64,000 nt of DNA, from assembly GCF_023703775.1 (NCBI RefSeq), contig NZ_CP098514.1, positions 1,674,001 through 1,738,000 of the forward strand, written 5' to 3'. Positions 18,279-26,739 of this stretch are shown here, piece by piece (the first letter of the stretch is position 1; each line of letters starts with the position of its first letter). The notes under the pieces are model-generated. The model worked only from the letters and a program-made list of their open reading frames with translations, was not told the DNA's origin and did not search any database. Both the position numbers and the translations under genes were made by a program. This stretch comes from Haloplanus sp. GDY1 (GTDB lineage: Archaea > Halobacteriota > Halobacteria > Halobacteriales > Haloferacaceae).

Positions 18279-19076
18279 GTGCGCAGATTCTCGGCCGACT
18301 ACCTCCGGCGGACGCGACGGGGCCTGTGGTCGTCGCGCGAGGCGCTCGACGCCCTCGACCTCCCCGGGCGCGAGCGGATCCTCGACGTCGGGTGTGGCAC
18401 GGGCGAACTCACCCGCGTGCTCGCGGAGGAGTCCGGCGGCGAGGTGGTGGGCCTCGACGCCGACCCCGCGCTCCTGCGGGTCGCCCGCGAGGAGACCGAC
18501 TGCCCGGTCGTCGCCGGCGACGCCGGGCGCCTCCCCTTCGTCACGGGCGCGTTCGACCTCGTGGCGTGTCAGGCGCTGCTGGTGAACCTACCCGATCCGA
18601 CGGCGACGCTCCGGGAGTTCCGGCGCGTCGCCGCCGACGGCGTGGCGGCGGTCGAACCGGACAACGCGGACGTGTCGGTCGAGTCGACGGTCGACCGCGA
18701 GGTCGACCTCGAACGGCGGGTTCGCGAGGCCTATCTGGAGGGCGTCGGGACGGACGTGGCACTCGGCGACCGCGTCCGGGAGGCCTTCGAGGCCGCCGGC
18801 CTCGTCGACGTTCGGACGCGGCGACACTACCACCGCAAGGTGATCGAACCGCCGTACGACGAGGCCGACCTTCGGGACGCGACCCGGAAGGCGACCGGGG
18901 CGGGGCTGGCGGACCACGAGACGGAACTCCGGCGGGCGGTCGGCGACGAGTACGACGACCTCCGGACGGCGTGGCGGGAGATGGGCCGCGAGGTGGTCGC
19001 GGCGATGCAGGAGGGGACCTACCGCCGGGCCGAGGTGGTGCCGTTCGACGTGACGGTCGGACGAGTGCCCGGGTGA
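18279..19076 (+). CDS. Class I SAM-dependent methyltransferase
   Basis: A 265-residue protein with a Rossmann methyltransferase core: motif I ILDVGCGTGELTRV near residues 28-41, the acidic motif II end VVGLDADPALL, and motif IV region FDLVACQALLVNLPDP. Substrate unknown; small-molecule or quinone-type methyltransferases share this pattern. GTG start at 18279 with MRRFSADYLRRTR fits the family N terminus. It is followed by 115 bases without a gene and then a convergent gene. Confidence 0.83.
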   Translation: MRRFSADYLRRTRRGLWSSREALDALDLPGRERILDVGCGTGELTRVLAEESGGEVVGLDADPALLRVAREETDCPVVAGDAGRLPFVTGAFDLVACQALLVNLPDPTATLREFRRVAADGVAAVEPDNADVSVESTVDREVDLERRVREAYLEGVGTDVALGDRVREAFEAAGLVDVRTRRHYHRKVIEPPYDEADLRDATRKATGAGLADHETELRRAVGDEYDDLRTAWREMGREVVAAMQEGTYRRAEVVPFDVTVGRVPG

Positions 19077-19191
19077 CGAGGGGCCAACCCGGATCGGGCG
19101 GCCACTCTTCCCGTGCCCCGACCGTCGCCGCGGCGCGGGATAGCGTGACACCCCCGCGTCGCGACCGCCGTCGGTGTCACCCGCACGCCAC

Positions 19192-19878
19192 TCACACCAC
19201 GTCGCCGCGAACCGTCCGCCCCGTCCGCTCGGCGCGGCGGTCGCGCATGGCGTCGGCCGCCTCGGCGGCCGTCTCCGCGTCCAGCCCCAGCATCTCCAGG
19301 GCCTCCGGGAGCGTCGGGAAGGCGAGTTCGCCGCCGCGGAGTTTCGCCATCGCCTCGTCGTCGCGCCGGCCGTCGGCCCACAGACAGACGCCTCGGGGAT
19401 CGAGGATCTCACCGTAGGCCTCGCGCGCCATCGCCCCCTTCAGGCGCTGGGTGACGTTGTCCGTGAAGGAGGCGTTGCACACCTCCAGGTGGATCGGTTC
19501 GTCGTCGTCGACGAGGTGGGCGGCGAGACAGCGCTCGGGCGCCGCGTGGCCGCCGTCGTTGGCGCGGAGGTGTTCGGGGTACGCCTCGGCCCAGTCGGCG
19601 TCGACGGTCTTGCCGACGCCCTCGATCCCGAACCGCTCCGCGAACTCGGCGGTCCGGCCGTCGTCGCCGCGCATGAGGAGGTCCTTGGTGACGTACACGT
19701 CCAGTCGGTCGAGGGGGTCGAGGCCGAGGGCCACGTCGCCGTACACCCACACCTCGCGAACGGGAACGGGGAGGAGGGCGGGCCCGTCACCGTCGGACGG
19801 TGTCCGACCGTCGACAGACGCGCGGTCCACGGTGTCTACGATCTCCGCCGCCCGGTCCAGTGCCGCGTCTCGATCCAT
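19192..19878 (-). CDS. Uncharacterised haloarchaeal protein next to ncsA
   Basis: A 228-residue acidic protein. The segment REVWVYGDVALGLDPLDRLDVYVTKD has a weak resemblance to nucleotidyltransferase active sites (G, then spaced D-x-D), but the evidence is thin. I recall it as a haloarchaeal domain of unknown function (possibly DUF7095); the number is from memory. The start ATG 19878 is divergent from ncsA with 78 bases between. Confidence 0.6.
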   Translation of the reverse strand: MDRDAALDRAAEIVDTVDRASVDGRTPSDGDGPALLPVPVREVWVYGDVALGLDPLDRLDVYVTKDLLMRGDDGRTAEFAERFGIEGVGKTVDADWAEAYPEHLRANDGGHAAPERCLAAHLVDDDEPIHLEVCNASFTDNVTQRLKGAMAREAYGEILDPRGVCLWADGRRDDEAMAKLRGGELAFPTLPEALEMLGLDAETAAEAADAMRDRRAERTGRTVRGDVV

Positions 19879-19956
19879 CACGCGCCCTTGCGCCCCGGCG
19901 GGCAAAACGGTTGTCCAGCGAAACCGTGATACGACCCGCCGGACAAGGTGGCGCCG

Positions 19957-20925
19957 ATGGACTGTGACAGGTGCGGCCGCGAGGCGGTGATGCACGCGGC
20001 CTACTCGGGGGCTCACCTCTGTGACGAGCACTTCCGCGCCTCGGTCGAGAAGCGGGTGCGCCGACGGATTCGGGAGGACGGCCTCCTCCCGGCGGACGCC
20101 TCGCCGGAGAACCCACAGACGTGGGTGATCGGCCTCTCTGGCGGCAAGGACAGCGTCGTCCTGACCCACGTCCTCGATTCGACGTTCGGGAAGGACCCGC
20201 GGGTCGAACTGGTCGCCCTCTCGATCCACGAGGGGATCGAGGGCTACCGCGACGAGAGCCTCGACGCCTGTCGCGAACTGACCGCGGACCGCGACCTGCG
20301 CCACGAGGTGGTGTCCTACGCCGACGAACTCGGCGTCAGGATGGACGACGTCGTCGAGAAGGACCCGGAGGACATGGCGGCCTGTGCGTACTGCGGCGTG
20401 TTCCGACGCGACCTCCTGGAGTCGTACGCCGAGGAACTCGACGCCGACAAACTCCTGACGGGCCACAACCTCGACGACGAGGCCCAGACCGCACTCATGA
20501 ACTTCTTCGAGGGGGATCTGAAGCAGATGGCCAACCACTTCGACGCGAGCCTCGGTCCCTTCGACCGGCGCGCCGAGAGCAGCCACTTCGTCCCGCGCGC
20601 CAAACCCCTGCGCGACGTGCCGGAGAAGGAGGTGGCGCTGTACGCCCACCTCGCGGACCTGCCGGCACACATCACGGAGTGTCCGCACGCGAGCGAGGCC
20701 TATCGTGGCGAGATCCAGCGACTCCTGCTCGACGTGGAGGAGGACCACCCGGGAACCAGACACTCGATCATGGCGGGCTACGAGGAACTCGCGGAACTGG
20801 CGGCCGAACGCTACCGCGAGAACGACGACGGCCGTGACCTCGGCGAGTGCGAGCGCTGTGGGTCGAGCACGGGCGGGCGGATCTGTCGGAAGTGCCGACT
20901 GGTCGAATCGATCGAGGCGGTCTGA
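19957..20925 (+). CDS. ncsA: tRNA 2-thiolation adenylyltransferase NcsA (TtcA/CTU1 family)
   Basis: Adenylates U34 of certain tRNAs for 2-thiolation, with sulfur supplied through SAMP2 and UbaA. The 322-residue protein has an N-terminal zinc knuckle CDRCGREA, the PP-loop SGGKDSVVLTH near 61-71, the central CAYCGVFRR motif, and a C-terminal zinc ribbon (CERC and CRKC). ATG 19957 places the first cysteine at residue 3 as in homologues; a GTG three codons earlier is possible. ubaA, the partner E1, is the first gene of this window about 19 kb away. Confidence 0.93.
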   Translation: MDCDRCGREAVMHAAYSGAHLCDEHFRASVEKRVRRRIREDGLLPADASPENPQTWVIGLSGGKDSVVLTHVLDSTFGKDPRVELVALSIHEGIEGYRDESLDACRELTADRDLRHEVVSYADELGVRMDDVVEKDPEDMAACAYCGVFRRDLLESYAEELDADKLLTGHNLDDEAQTALMNFFEGDLKQMANHFDASLGPFDRRAESSHFVPRAKPLRDVPEKEVALYAHLADLPAHITECPHASEAYRGEIQRLLLDVEEDHPGTRHSIMAGYEELAELAAERYRENDDGRDLGECERCGSSTGGRICRKCRLVESIEAV

Positions 20926-20976
20926 GCCGTCGGTGGTCGGATCGGTCGAGCGAGAAGAGGGTGTCCGCCGCGGCCG

Positions 20977-22146
20977 CTACCGGATCACGTCGACGCCGTT
21001 GCGCTGGTCGACCTGATCGCGACCGCCGTCGGACCAGGACGCCTGATCCTGGCCGACGTTCTCGCTGGCGTCGAATTCCGAAACGTCCTCGCCGTTGAGA
21101 CTGCGGCGGGACTTCTCCGCCTGCCGCTGGGTGGAGGGGCCGAGTACCTGGGCGCTCTGGACGCCGGTCATGATGGCCATGACCCGCACCTTGCCCTTGT
21201 ACTCCTCCTGAATGCGGGCGCCCCAGATGACGTTGGCGCTCGCCTCCAGTCGCTCGGTGATGTTGTTGGCGATGCCCTCGGCCTCCTTCAGCGTGAGGTC
21301 GGGACCGCCGGTGATGTGGACGAGTCCCCCGGACGCACCGCGGTAGTCGACGTCGAGAAGCGGGTGGTTCATCGCGTCGCTCACCACCTCCTGGGTCTTG
21401 TTCTTGTCCTGGGTCTCGCCCACGAGCATCACCGCGACGCCGCCCTGGTTCATGATCGTGGACATGTCCGCGTAGTCCAGGTTGATGAGCGAGGGCTGGG
21501 TGATGGTCTCGCTGATCCCCTTGACGGTCTCGGCGATGATCTGGTCCATCACCGAGAACGCCTTGCCGATGGGCAGGTTGGGCACGTAATCCAGCAGGCG
21601 GTTGTTGTCGAGGACGATGATCGAGTCGGCCTCACCGCGAAGCTTCTCGAGTCCCTCCTCGGCCTTGACCGTGCGGGCGCGCTCGACGTTGAACGGCGTC
21701 GACACCATGCCGACGACGATGGCGCCCTGCTCTTTCGCGATCTTGGAGACGACGGGCGCGGCACCGGTCCCGGTGCCGCCCCCCATGCCCGCGGTGACGA
21801 ACACGAGGTCGGCCTCGCCGAGGACCTCCTTGATCGTCCCCTGGGCCATCTCGGTCGCTCGCTCCCCCATCGAGGGGTCGCCGCCGGCGCCCAGCCCCTG
21901 CGTGAGCGACTTGCCGACGAGGATCTTCGTGTCGGCCTCGATCATCTGCAGGTGCTGTTTGTCGGTGTTGATCGCGACCGTCTCGGCGCCGTCGACGCCG
22001 ATGTTGTACAGACGATTGACCGTGTTGTTGCCGGCGCCGCCGGCGCCGACGATGACGATCCGCGGATCGCCGAAGTCGTCGCCCTCGTCGGCGTCGCGCT
22101 GTTCGGCCTCCTCGCGCTCGATGGCGTCCTGGACGAATCCCTGCAT
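20977..22146 (-). CDS. ftsZ2: Cell division protein FtsZ2
   Basis: Tubulin-like GTPase that polymerises at midcell; haloarchaea have two division FtsZs, and FtsZ2 drives ring constriction. Visible motifs: [14 protein letters not shown] near 32, the tubulin signature [12 protein letters not shown] and the T7-loop segment LDYADM. The C-terminal tail after about 350 is acidic and disordered. It is called FtsZ2 because cdrS lies directly upstream, the arrangement known from Halobacterium and Haloferax. ATG 22146 (MQGFVQDA) is preferred; a GTG at 22152 would overlap the cdrS stop as GTGA. Transcription from the cdrS promoter is expected. Confidence 0.95.
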   Translation of the reverse strand: MQGFVQDAIEREEAEQRDADEGDDFGDPRIVIVGAGGAGNNTVNRLYNIGVDGAETVAINTDKQHLQMIEADTKILVGKSLTQGLGAGGDPSMGERATEMAQGTIKEVLGEADLVFVTAGMGGGTGTGAAPVVSKIAKEQGAIVVGMVSTPFNVERARTVKAEEGLEKLRGEADSIIVLDNNRLLDYVPNLPIGKAFSVMDQIIAETVKGISETITQPSLINLDYADMSTIMNQGGVAVMLVGETQDKNKTQEVVSDAMNHPLLDVDYRGASGGLVHITGGPDLTLKEAEGIANNITERLEASANVIWGARIQEEYKGKVRVMAIMTGVQSAQVLGPSTQRQAEKSRRSLNGEDVSEFDASENVGQDQASWSDGGRDQVDQRNGVDVIR

Positions 22147-22148
22147 CG

Positions 22149-22331
22149 TCACACCTTCGCCCAGCTGCGGTTGCGGTTGCGGTTGTCGTCACGGGACTCG
22201 CTTTGCTCGTTGAGCATCTCGCGGACTGCCGAGCGGATGGCCTCGCTTCGGTTCGGGAACTCTCCCGTCTCGACCATCTGTTCGACCTCCTCGATCTGCT
22301 GCTTCGGAATTCGTAGTGTCACACGCTCCAT
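22149..22331 (-). CDS. cdrS: Short ribbon-helix-helix regulator CdrS
   Basis: A 60-residue regulator: the RHH domain occupies residues 1-45 ([18 protein letters not shown] then [12 protein letters not shown]), followed by a short polar tail. In Halobacterium CdrS is known to control ftsZ2 and cell division, and cdrS and ftsZ2 are cotranscribed. The stop overlaps the possible GTG of ftsZ2, showing translational coupling. The start at 22331 is fixed by the RHH N terminus; longer in-frame translation would run through the promoter. Transcription likely begins about 120 bases upstream, leaving a long leader with two GTAAGAC-type sites. Confidence 0.93.
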   Translation of the reverse strand: MERVTLRIPKQQIEEVEQMVETGEFPNRSEAIRSAVREMLNEQSESRDDNRNRNRSWAKV

Positions 22332-22346
22332 GTTTGCATTCCCCCG

Positions 22347-22353
22347 GTAAGAC
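22347..22353 (+). promoter_or_regulatory. GTAAGAC site 1 in the cdrS leader
   Basis: Single GTAAGAC element in the direct orientation, 16 bases upstream of the cdrS ATG, inside the predicted untranslated leader. One of five such elements in this 211-base region. Confidence 0.5.
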
Positions 22354-22377
22354 GGAAGGGGCAGCACCCCGCATACT

Positions 22378-22384
22378 GTCTTAC
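22378..22384 (-). promoter_or_regulatory. GTAAGAC site 2 in the cdrS leader
   Basis: Inverted element (GTCTTAC on the plus strand, within TGTCTTACA), about 50 bases upstream of the cdrS ATG. Faces site 1 across 24 bases. Confidence 0.5.
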
Positions 22385-22433
22385 AGGCCGAAACCGCCCG
22401 ACGGAGGCGTGCTACCTCCAGGGCGACCAGCTT

Positions 22434-22451
22434 GTAAGACGACCGTCTTAC
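22434..22451. promoter_or_regulatory. Palindromic operator at the cdrS transcription start (sites 3 and 4)
   Basis: Perfect inverted repeat: GTAAGACG, two bases AC, then CGTCTTAC. Its centre lies about 38 bases downstream of the TATA core at 22477-22484 in the direction of cdrS, so it starts at the expected transcription start. Arm length and spacing suit a dimeric ribbon-helix-helix protein such as CdrL or CdrS. Seen directly; function inferred. Confidence 0.65.
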
Positions 22452-22475
22452 GCGGACGTACCAACAGACCAATAC

Positions 22476-22485
22476 CTTATAAAAC
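22476..22485 (-). promoter_or_regulatory. TATA box of the cdrS-ftsZ2 operon
   Basis: Reverse-strand TTTATAAGG core in an otherwise G+C-rich region, the best TATA match between cdrL and cdrS. Predicts transcription from about 22452-22456. Confidence 0.6.
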
Positions 22486-22496
22486 TAACGGCCGGT

Positions 22497-22503
22497 GTAA
22501 GAC
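22497..22503 (+). promoter_or_regulatory. GTAAGAC site 5 upstream of the cdrS TATA box
   Basis: Element TGTAAGACG just upstream of the TATA/BRE region; together with the operator it brackets the core promoter. Confidence 0.5.
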
Positions 22504-22542
22504 GAACCCTCGAAACGGCCGTAAACACAGGTATCAGCCGGT

Positions 22543-23061
22543 TTACGCACGGTCCAACACGTCCGCAGCGGGAGTTCGTCGGCCACAGCTCGGACAGAAC
22601 GCCCAGTCCGAACGGATCTCGTCGCCGCAGTCGCAGAACACGCGGTGGGCACCCTTCTCACCGCAGTTCGGGCAGTAAACGTGTCCAGAGGACATCTCCT
22701 CGCCACATTGGGAACACGTTTTACTCGGCGTTTTCGCCTCGTCCGCCGCGTTTTCACGGGGTGTCTTACGCGTCGTCGGCTCCGGCTCGCTCTCGACGGA
22801 CACGTCCGACGAATCGACGGCTTCGCCGTCGAGCGTGACGTTTACGTTGATATCCGGCGGGTCGGGGCGCGCAAACGCGCGCTCGGTGAGCACCCGTTCC
22901 AGCAGGTCGAGGTGTCGCGCGTCGCCGCCGCTGCCGCCCTCACGCTCCGCGTCGTCGAGGTACGTGCGCAACGCGTCGCGCATCACCTCGCTCTTGGAGG
23001 CGTCGAACTCCTCCAGGCGCTCGACGAGGTCGTCGTCGGCGCGGAACGTGATCTTGCTCAT
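22543..23061 (-). CDS. cdrL: Long ribbon-helix-helix regulator CdrL with two zinc ribbons
   Basis: A 172-residue DNA-binding protein. The N-terminal RHH domain (1-40, SKITFRADDDLVERLEEF) is followed by an acidic linker and two C-terminal zinc ribbons: CSQC/CPNC (116-133) and CDC/CPSC (143-159). In Haloferax and Halobacterium the long partner CdrL regulates the downstream cdrS-ftsZ2 genes. It is separated from cdrS by a 211-base promoter region rich in GTAAGAC sites, and one further copy (22763-22769) lies inside this gene. Confidence 0.88.
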   Translation of the reverse strand: MSKITFRADDDLVERLEEFDASKSEVMRDALRTYLDDAEREGGSGGDARHLDLLERVLTERAFARPDPPDINVNVTLDGEAVDSSDVSVESEPEPTTRKTPRENAADEAKTPSKTCSQCGEEMSSGHVYCPNCGEKGAHRVFCDCGDEIRSDWAFCPSCGRRTPAADVLDRA

Positions 23062-23120
23062 CGTTCACGCACACGTCCCCGGGTTATTTCAAACCTTCGT
23101 GCGTGTCTGACGGCCGTCTG

Positions 23121-23849
23121 TCAGCCGTCGGCCGCGAGGCGCTCCCGCTCGGCGCCGAGCCACCGCTCCCAGCAGTCGAACACCCGACTGTCGAGCCCGT
23201 AGGCTTCGTCTATCTCCCGAACCCACGCGTGATCCGAGAACAGGAGGCGCTGGAAGCGGCGGACCCGCGTCGACAGCGTCCGACGCGTGCCGGCGTAGCG
23301 GGCGAGCGTCTCCGTCCGCGCCCGGGACAGGAACGCCGCCGGCACGTCGACGCCGTCGGCGGCCGCGGCGTGGGCGAACCACTCGAGGTGGGTCACCGCC
23401 GCCGCGAGGACGAACCGCTCGCGGAGCCCCGACACCCCCGCGAGCGGCGACCGCCCCTCGACGAGGGCGTCCCGCGGGCGCGGGAACCGCGGCAGGGTGA
23501 CGGTCAGTCCCGTCGCGGCGGCCACCCGGCGCGCGACGCCGCGCAACCGCCGCTCGAGGACGCGAACCGCCGGCCACAGGGCGAGTTCGTACCACGTCGG
23601 CATCCACTCACAGAACGGTTCGGAGAAGACGGCGTCGCCGACGAGGACGCCGACGACGGACTCGGCCTCGCGGGACGACAGGGTGGCGGGATCGGTGCGA
23701 AGCGCCGCGGTCACGGCCTCGCCGTCCACCGCGTCGACGCCGGCGAAGTCCATCCCCGCCGCGACCCGGCGGGTGTAGGCCCGGCCGGCCGCGTACCAGT
23801 CGGCGGCGTCGGCCGGCGTCTCGATTCCGAGCAGTCGGACGAGGGTCAC
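23121..23849 (-). CDS. Uncharacterised helical protein between cdrL and the cobalamin genes
   Basis: A 242-residue protein, mostly helical with many Arg and Ala residues, no signal sequence and no cofactor motif. Conserved-looking Trp and Glu clusters (EWMPTWYELALWP and SDHAWVREID) suggest a defined fold. I do not recognise it. Start ATG at 23849 with the opening TLVRLLGIETPADAA is reasonable; a TATA-like CGTTAGG lies 27 bases upstream. Divergent from the HAD hydrolase that heads the cobalamin operon. Confidence 0.65.
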   Translation of the reverse strand: MTLVRLLGIETPADAADWYAAGRAYTRRVAAGMDFAGVDAVDGEAVTAALRTDPATLSSREAESVVGVLVGDAVFSEPFCEWMPTWYELALWPAVRVLERRLRGVARRVAAATGLTVTLPRFPRPRDALVEGRSPLAGVSGLRERFVLAAAVTHLEWFAHAAAADGVDVPAAFLSRARTETLARYAGTRRTLSTRVRRFQRLLFSDHAWVREIDEAYGLDSRVFDCWERWLGAERERLAADG

Positions 23850-23934
23850 GGCCTCCCTTCCGGTCGGGGCGACCTAACGCTTCCGCGCCGACCGCGACGG
23901 TCAAGTGGGTGCGCGCCGACTGCGCCGACACACC

Positions 23935-24555
23935 GTGCCAGTCTCGTTCGACCTCTTCGGGACGCTCGTGCGGGCGACGACCCTGGACGACCCCGCCGCC
24001 GCCGTCGCCGCCGAACTCCGCGACCGCGACGTCCCCGTCCCCGGGGACTGGGCCGACGCCTACCGCACGTCCCACCTCGACGTCCCGGCCGACGCGGAGG
24101 TTCCCCTCCCGGCACACGTCGCCGCCGCGCTCCGGAGCCGCGGTGTGACGGCGTCCGACGGCGTCGTCAGACGCGCCGTCGTCGCGGCCTTCGACCCCGA
24201 CGTGGAGCGCCGCGAGGGGGTCGCCGCCGCCCTCGCCGCCGCCGAGGGGCGCGGCCCCGTCGGCCTCTGTTCGAACTGCAGCGTCCCCGAACTCGTCCCC
24301 CGGACGCTCGTTCGGGCGGACCTCCGGGGCCGGTTCGACGCCGTCGTCACCAGCGCCGCCTGTGGCTTCCGCAAACCCCACCCCCGACCTTTCGAGACGC
24401 TCGCGACCGACCTGGGCGTCGACGTCGCCGCCCTCGTCCACGTCGGCGACGACCCCGCGACCGACGGCGGCATCGACGCCCTCGGCGGCACCTTCGTGGA
24501 CGTGCGCGAGACGCCCCTGTCGGCGCTCGGCGACCGACTGGAGGCCCCCCCGTGA
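23935..24555 (+). CDS. HAD superfamily hydrolase, first gene of the cobalamin operon
   Basis: A 206-residue HAD protein: motif I FDLFGTL at 5-11 (nucleophile Asp 6; the usual second Asp is Phe), motif II CSNCS, motif III Lys in GFRKPHP, and motif IV HVGDDPATD. Its stop overlaps the cbiB start (GTGA), so the two are translationally coupled. The operon otherwise lacks the phosphatase that removes the phosphate of adenosylcobalamin 5'-phosphate or alpha-ribazole phosphate, so this is a candidate. The Phe in motif I is also seen in dehalogenase-like members, which weakens that idea. Start GTG at 23935. Confidence 0.8.
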   Translation: MPVSFDLFGTLVRATTLDDPAAAVAAELRDRDVPVPGDWADAYRTSHLDVPADAEVPLPAHVAAALRSRGVTASDGVVRRAVVAAFDPDVERREGVAAALAAAEGRGPVGLCSNCSVPELVPRTLVRADLRGRFDAVVTSAACGFRKPHPRPFETLATDLGVDVAALVHVGDDPATDGGIDALGGTFVDVRETPLSALGDRLEAPP

Positions 24556-25454
24556 CGCTCGTCGCCGCCGGGAGCGTCGCCCTCGCCGCCGGCCTCGACC
24601 GCCTCGTCGCCGAACCGCCGGCGGCCCTCCACCCGGTCGCGTGGCTCGGGCGGGCGCTCGGGCCGCTGGACCGACCCTGGTCGCGGCCGCGCCTCGCCGG
24701 CCTCCTCGTCGCGGGCGCCGTCCCCCTCCTCGTCGCGGCCCTCGCCGGCGGCCTCGTGGTCGTCGGCGACCGGATCGACCCGCTCGTCGGCGGGGTCGCC
24801 GCCGGCCTCGTCTGTTTCGTCGCCACCAGCCGACGCATGCTGCTGGCGGAGGCGCGGGCCGTCGTCGCCCTGAGCGGGACGGAGCTCCCGGCCGCACGGG
24901 AGCGCCTCCGGTCGCTCGCCGGCCGGGACGCCGCGGCCCTCGACGCCGGTGACGTGCGGAGCGCCGCCGTCGAGAGCGCGGCCGAGAACCTCGCGGACGG
25001 CCTCGTCGCGCCGCTCGCCGGCTTCGCCCTCCTCGCTCCCGTCTCCCTCCCCCTCGCCGCGGCGGCGGCGGCGTGGATCAAGGCCGTCAACACGCTCGAC
25101 TCGACGTTCGGCTACCGGTCGAAGCCGATGGGGTGGGCGCCCGCCCGCCTCGACGACCTGACCATGTGGCTGCCCGCGCGGGCGAGCGCCGCACTCCTCG
25201 CCGTCGCGGCCGGGCGGCCGGGCGCCCTCCGGTCGGCCCGGCCGCTCGCCCACGTCACCGACTCGCCGAACGCCGGGTGGCCGATGGCGACCCTCGCGGT
25301 CCTGCTGGGGGTGCGACTGGAGAAACCGGGCGCCTACGCGCTGCCCGGCGGGCCGGCGCCGCCGACGCCGGCCGACGCCGACCGCGGCGTCGCCGTCGTC
25401 TCCCGGGCGGGGTGGCTGGCGTTCGGCCTCGCGGGGGTGATCGCGCTGTGCTGA
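24552..25454 (+). CDS. cbiB: Adenosylcobinamide-phosphate synthase CbiB
   Basis: Membrane enzyme that joins aminopropanol phosphate to adenosylcobyric acid. The 300-residue protein has several hydrophobic segments and the CbiB motifs HPVAWLGRALG near 26-36, AVESAAENLADGLVAPL, NTLDSTFGYRSKPMGWAPARLDD and a C-terminal SPNAGWPMA segment. Start GTG at 24552 overlaps the upstream HAD stop by four bases; the next gene, cobS, starts inside its last codons. In other nomenclature this protein is CobD. Confidence 0.93.
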   Translation: MTLVAAGSVALAAGLDRLVAEPPAALHPVAWLGRALGPLDRPWSRPRLAGLLVAGAVPLLVAALAGGLVVVGDRIDPLVGGVAAGLVCFVATSRRMLLAEARAVVALSGTELPAARERLRSLAGRDAAALDAGDVRSAAVESAAENLADGLVAPLAGFALLAPVSLPLAAAAAAWIKAVNTLDSTFGYRSKPMGWAPARLDDLTMWLPARASAALLAVAAGRPGALRSARPLAHVTDSPNAGWPMATLAVLLGVRLEKPGAYALPGGPAPPTPADADRGVAVVSRAGWLAFGLAGVIALC

Positions 25455-26197
25455 CGGCGGTTCGGGGCGCGCTCGCCTTCCTCACCCGCCTGCCGGTCGG
25501 CGGCGACGAGGCCGCGTGGGACGCCTTCCGCGCCACGCCCGCCGCCTTCGTCGTCGCCGGCTACGTCGTCGGCGGCCTCGCCGCCCTCCCCCTCCTCGCC
25601 CCGACGCCGCTGCCCACGGCCGTCGCCGGCTACCTCCTCGCCCTCTATCTCGTGACGGGCGTGACCCACGCCGACGGCCTCGCGGACTGCGGCGACGCCG
25701 CCGCGGCCCACGGCCCCGCGACGGACCGGCGCGAGGTCCTGGAGGACCCGGGGACGGGCGTCGGCGGCGCGCTGGCGCTCGGACTCGCGCTCCTGGCGCT
25801 CGCGCTCGGCGGCCTCGGCGTCGCCGGCGCTGGCCCGCGGATCGCCGTCCGCCTCGCCCTCGCCGCGGAGGTGAGCGCCAAGGCCGGCATGGCGGCGCTC
25901 GCGGCGCTCGGCGACCCCGGACACGAGGGGCTGGGCTCGGCCGTCGTCGGCGAGGCGTCGGGGGTCGCCCTCCTCCCAGTCGTCGCCGTCGCCGCCCCCG
26001 CAGCCGTCGCCGCGCCGGCGGGGAGCGGCCCGGCGCTGGTCGCGGCGCTGCTCGCCGGGCCGGCCGTCGCGCTCCTCGTCGGCCGGTGGGCGACGGCACG
26101 GCTCGGCGGCGTCACCGGCGACGCCCTCGGCGCGGCGAACGAACTCGGCCGGGTCGCGGCGCTCCACGCGGGGGTGGTCGTGTGGACGCTCTGGTGA
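25448..26197 (+). CDS. cobS: Cobalamin 5'-phosphate synthase CobS
   Basis: Membrane enzyme joining adenosyl-GDP-cobinamide with alpha-ribazole (phosphate) to give the complete cobalamin. The 249-residue protein has about six hydrophobic segments and the active-site signature [16 protein letters not shown] with its acidic metal-binding residues, followed by [14 protein letters not shown] 25448 overlaps the cbiB end by seven bases and the 3' end overlaps cobY by 16 bases. Confidence 0.93.
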   Translation: MLTAVRGALAFLTRLPVGGDEAAWDAFRATPAAFVVAGYVVGGLAALPLLAPTPLPTAVAGYLLALYLVTGVTHADGLADCGDAAAAHGPATDRREVLEDPGTGVGGALALGLALLALALGGLGVAGAGPRIAVRLALAAEVSAKAGMAALAALGDPGHEGLGSAVVGEASGVALLPVVAVAAPAAVAAPAGSGPALVAALLAGPAVALLVGRWATARLGGVTGDALGAANELGRVAALHAGVVVWTLW

Positions 26198-26739
26198 TGT
26201 GTGGCGGCGCGGGGACGCGCCTCGGCGGCGAGGTGGAGAAACCGCTCGTCGAGGTGGACGGGACGCCGATGGTCGACCGGGTGCGGGCGGCGCTCGCGGC
26301 GAGTCGGGTCGGGGCGGTCCACCTCGCCGTCTCGCCGCAGGCGCCCGCGACCCGCGAGCGCCTGCGGACGGCCGGGGCGACCGTCGTCGAGACGCCGGGC
26401 GACGGCTACGTCGCGGACCTGACCGCCGCGCTGGATCGGGTCGGGCGGCCGGCCCTGACCGTCGCCGCGGACCTCCCCCTGCTGACCGGCGGCGTCGTGA
26501 ACCGCGTCCTCGACGCCGCCGAGGACGGGTCGCTCGCGGTGGCGGTGCCGGTCGACCTGAAGCGACGGCTGGGGGTGAGCGTCGACGCGACGTTCGAGCG
26601 CGACGGACGGGCGCTGGCGCCCGCGGGCGTCAACGTCGTCGCGGGAACCGACGACGACATACGCGTCGCCGACGACCGGCGACTCGCCGTGAACGTGAAC
26701 CGCCCCTCGGACCTGTGGGTCGCGGAGGCGCTGTCGTGA
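26182..26739 (+). CDS. cobY: Adenosylcobinamide-phosphate guanylyltransferase CobY
   Basis: Archaeal, non-orthologous replacement of bacterial CobU; transfers GMP to adenosylcobinamide phosphate. The 185-residue nucleotidyltransferase has the sugar-nucleotide loop [19 protein letters not shown] at the N terminus and the metal-binding [10 protein letters not shown] segment. GTG at 26182 gives MDALVMCGG, the expected start, and overlaps the 3' end of cobS by 16 bases. Stop/start overlap GTGA with the following cobT-like gene. Confidence 0.92.
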   Translation: MDALVMCGGAGTRLGGEVEKPLVEVDGTPMVDRVRAALAASRVGAVHLAVSPQAPATRERLRTAGATVVETPGDGYVADLTAALDRVGRPALTVAADLPLLTGGVVNRVLDAAEDGSLAVAVPVDLKRRLGVSVDATFERDGRALAPAGVNVVAGTDDDIRVADDRRLAVNVNRPSDLWVAEALS

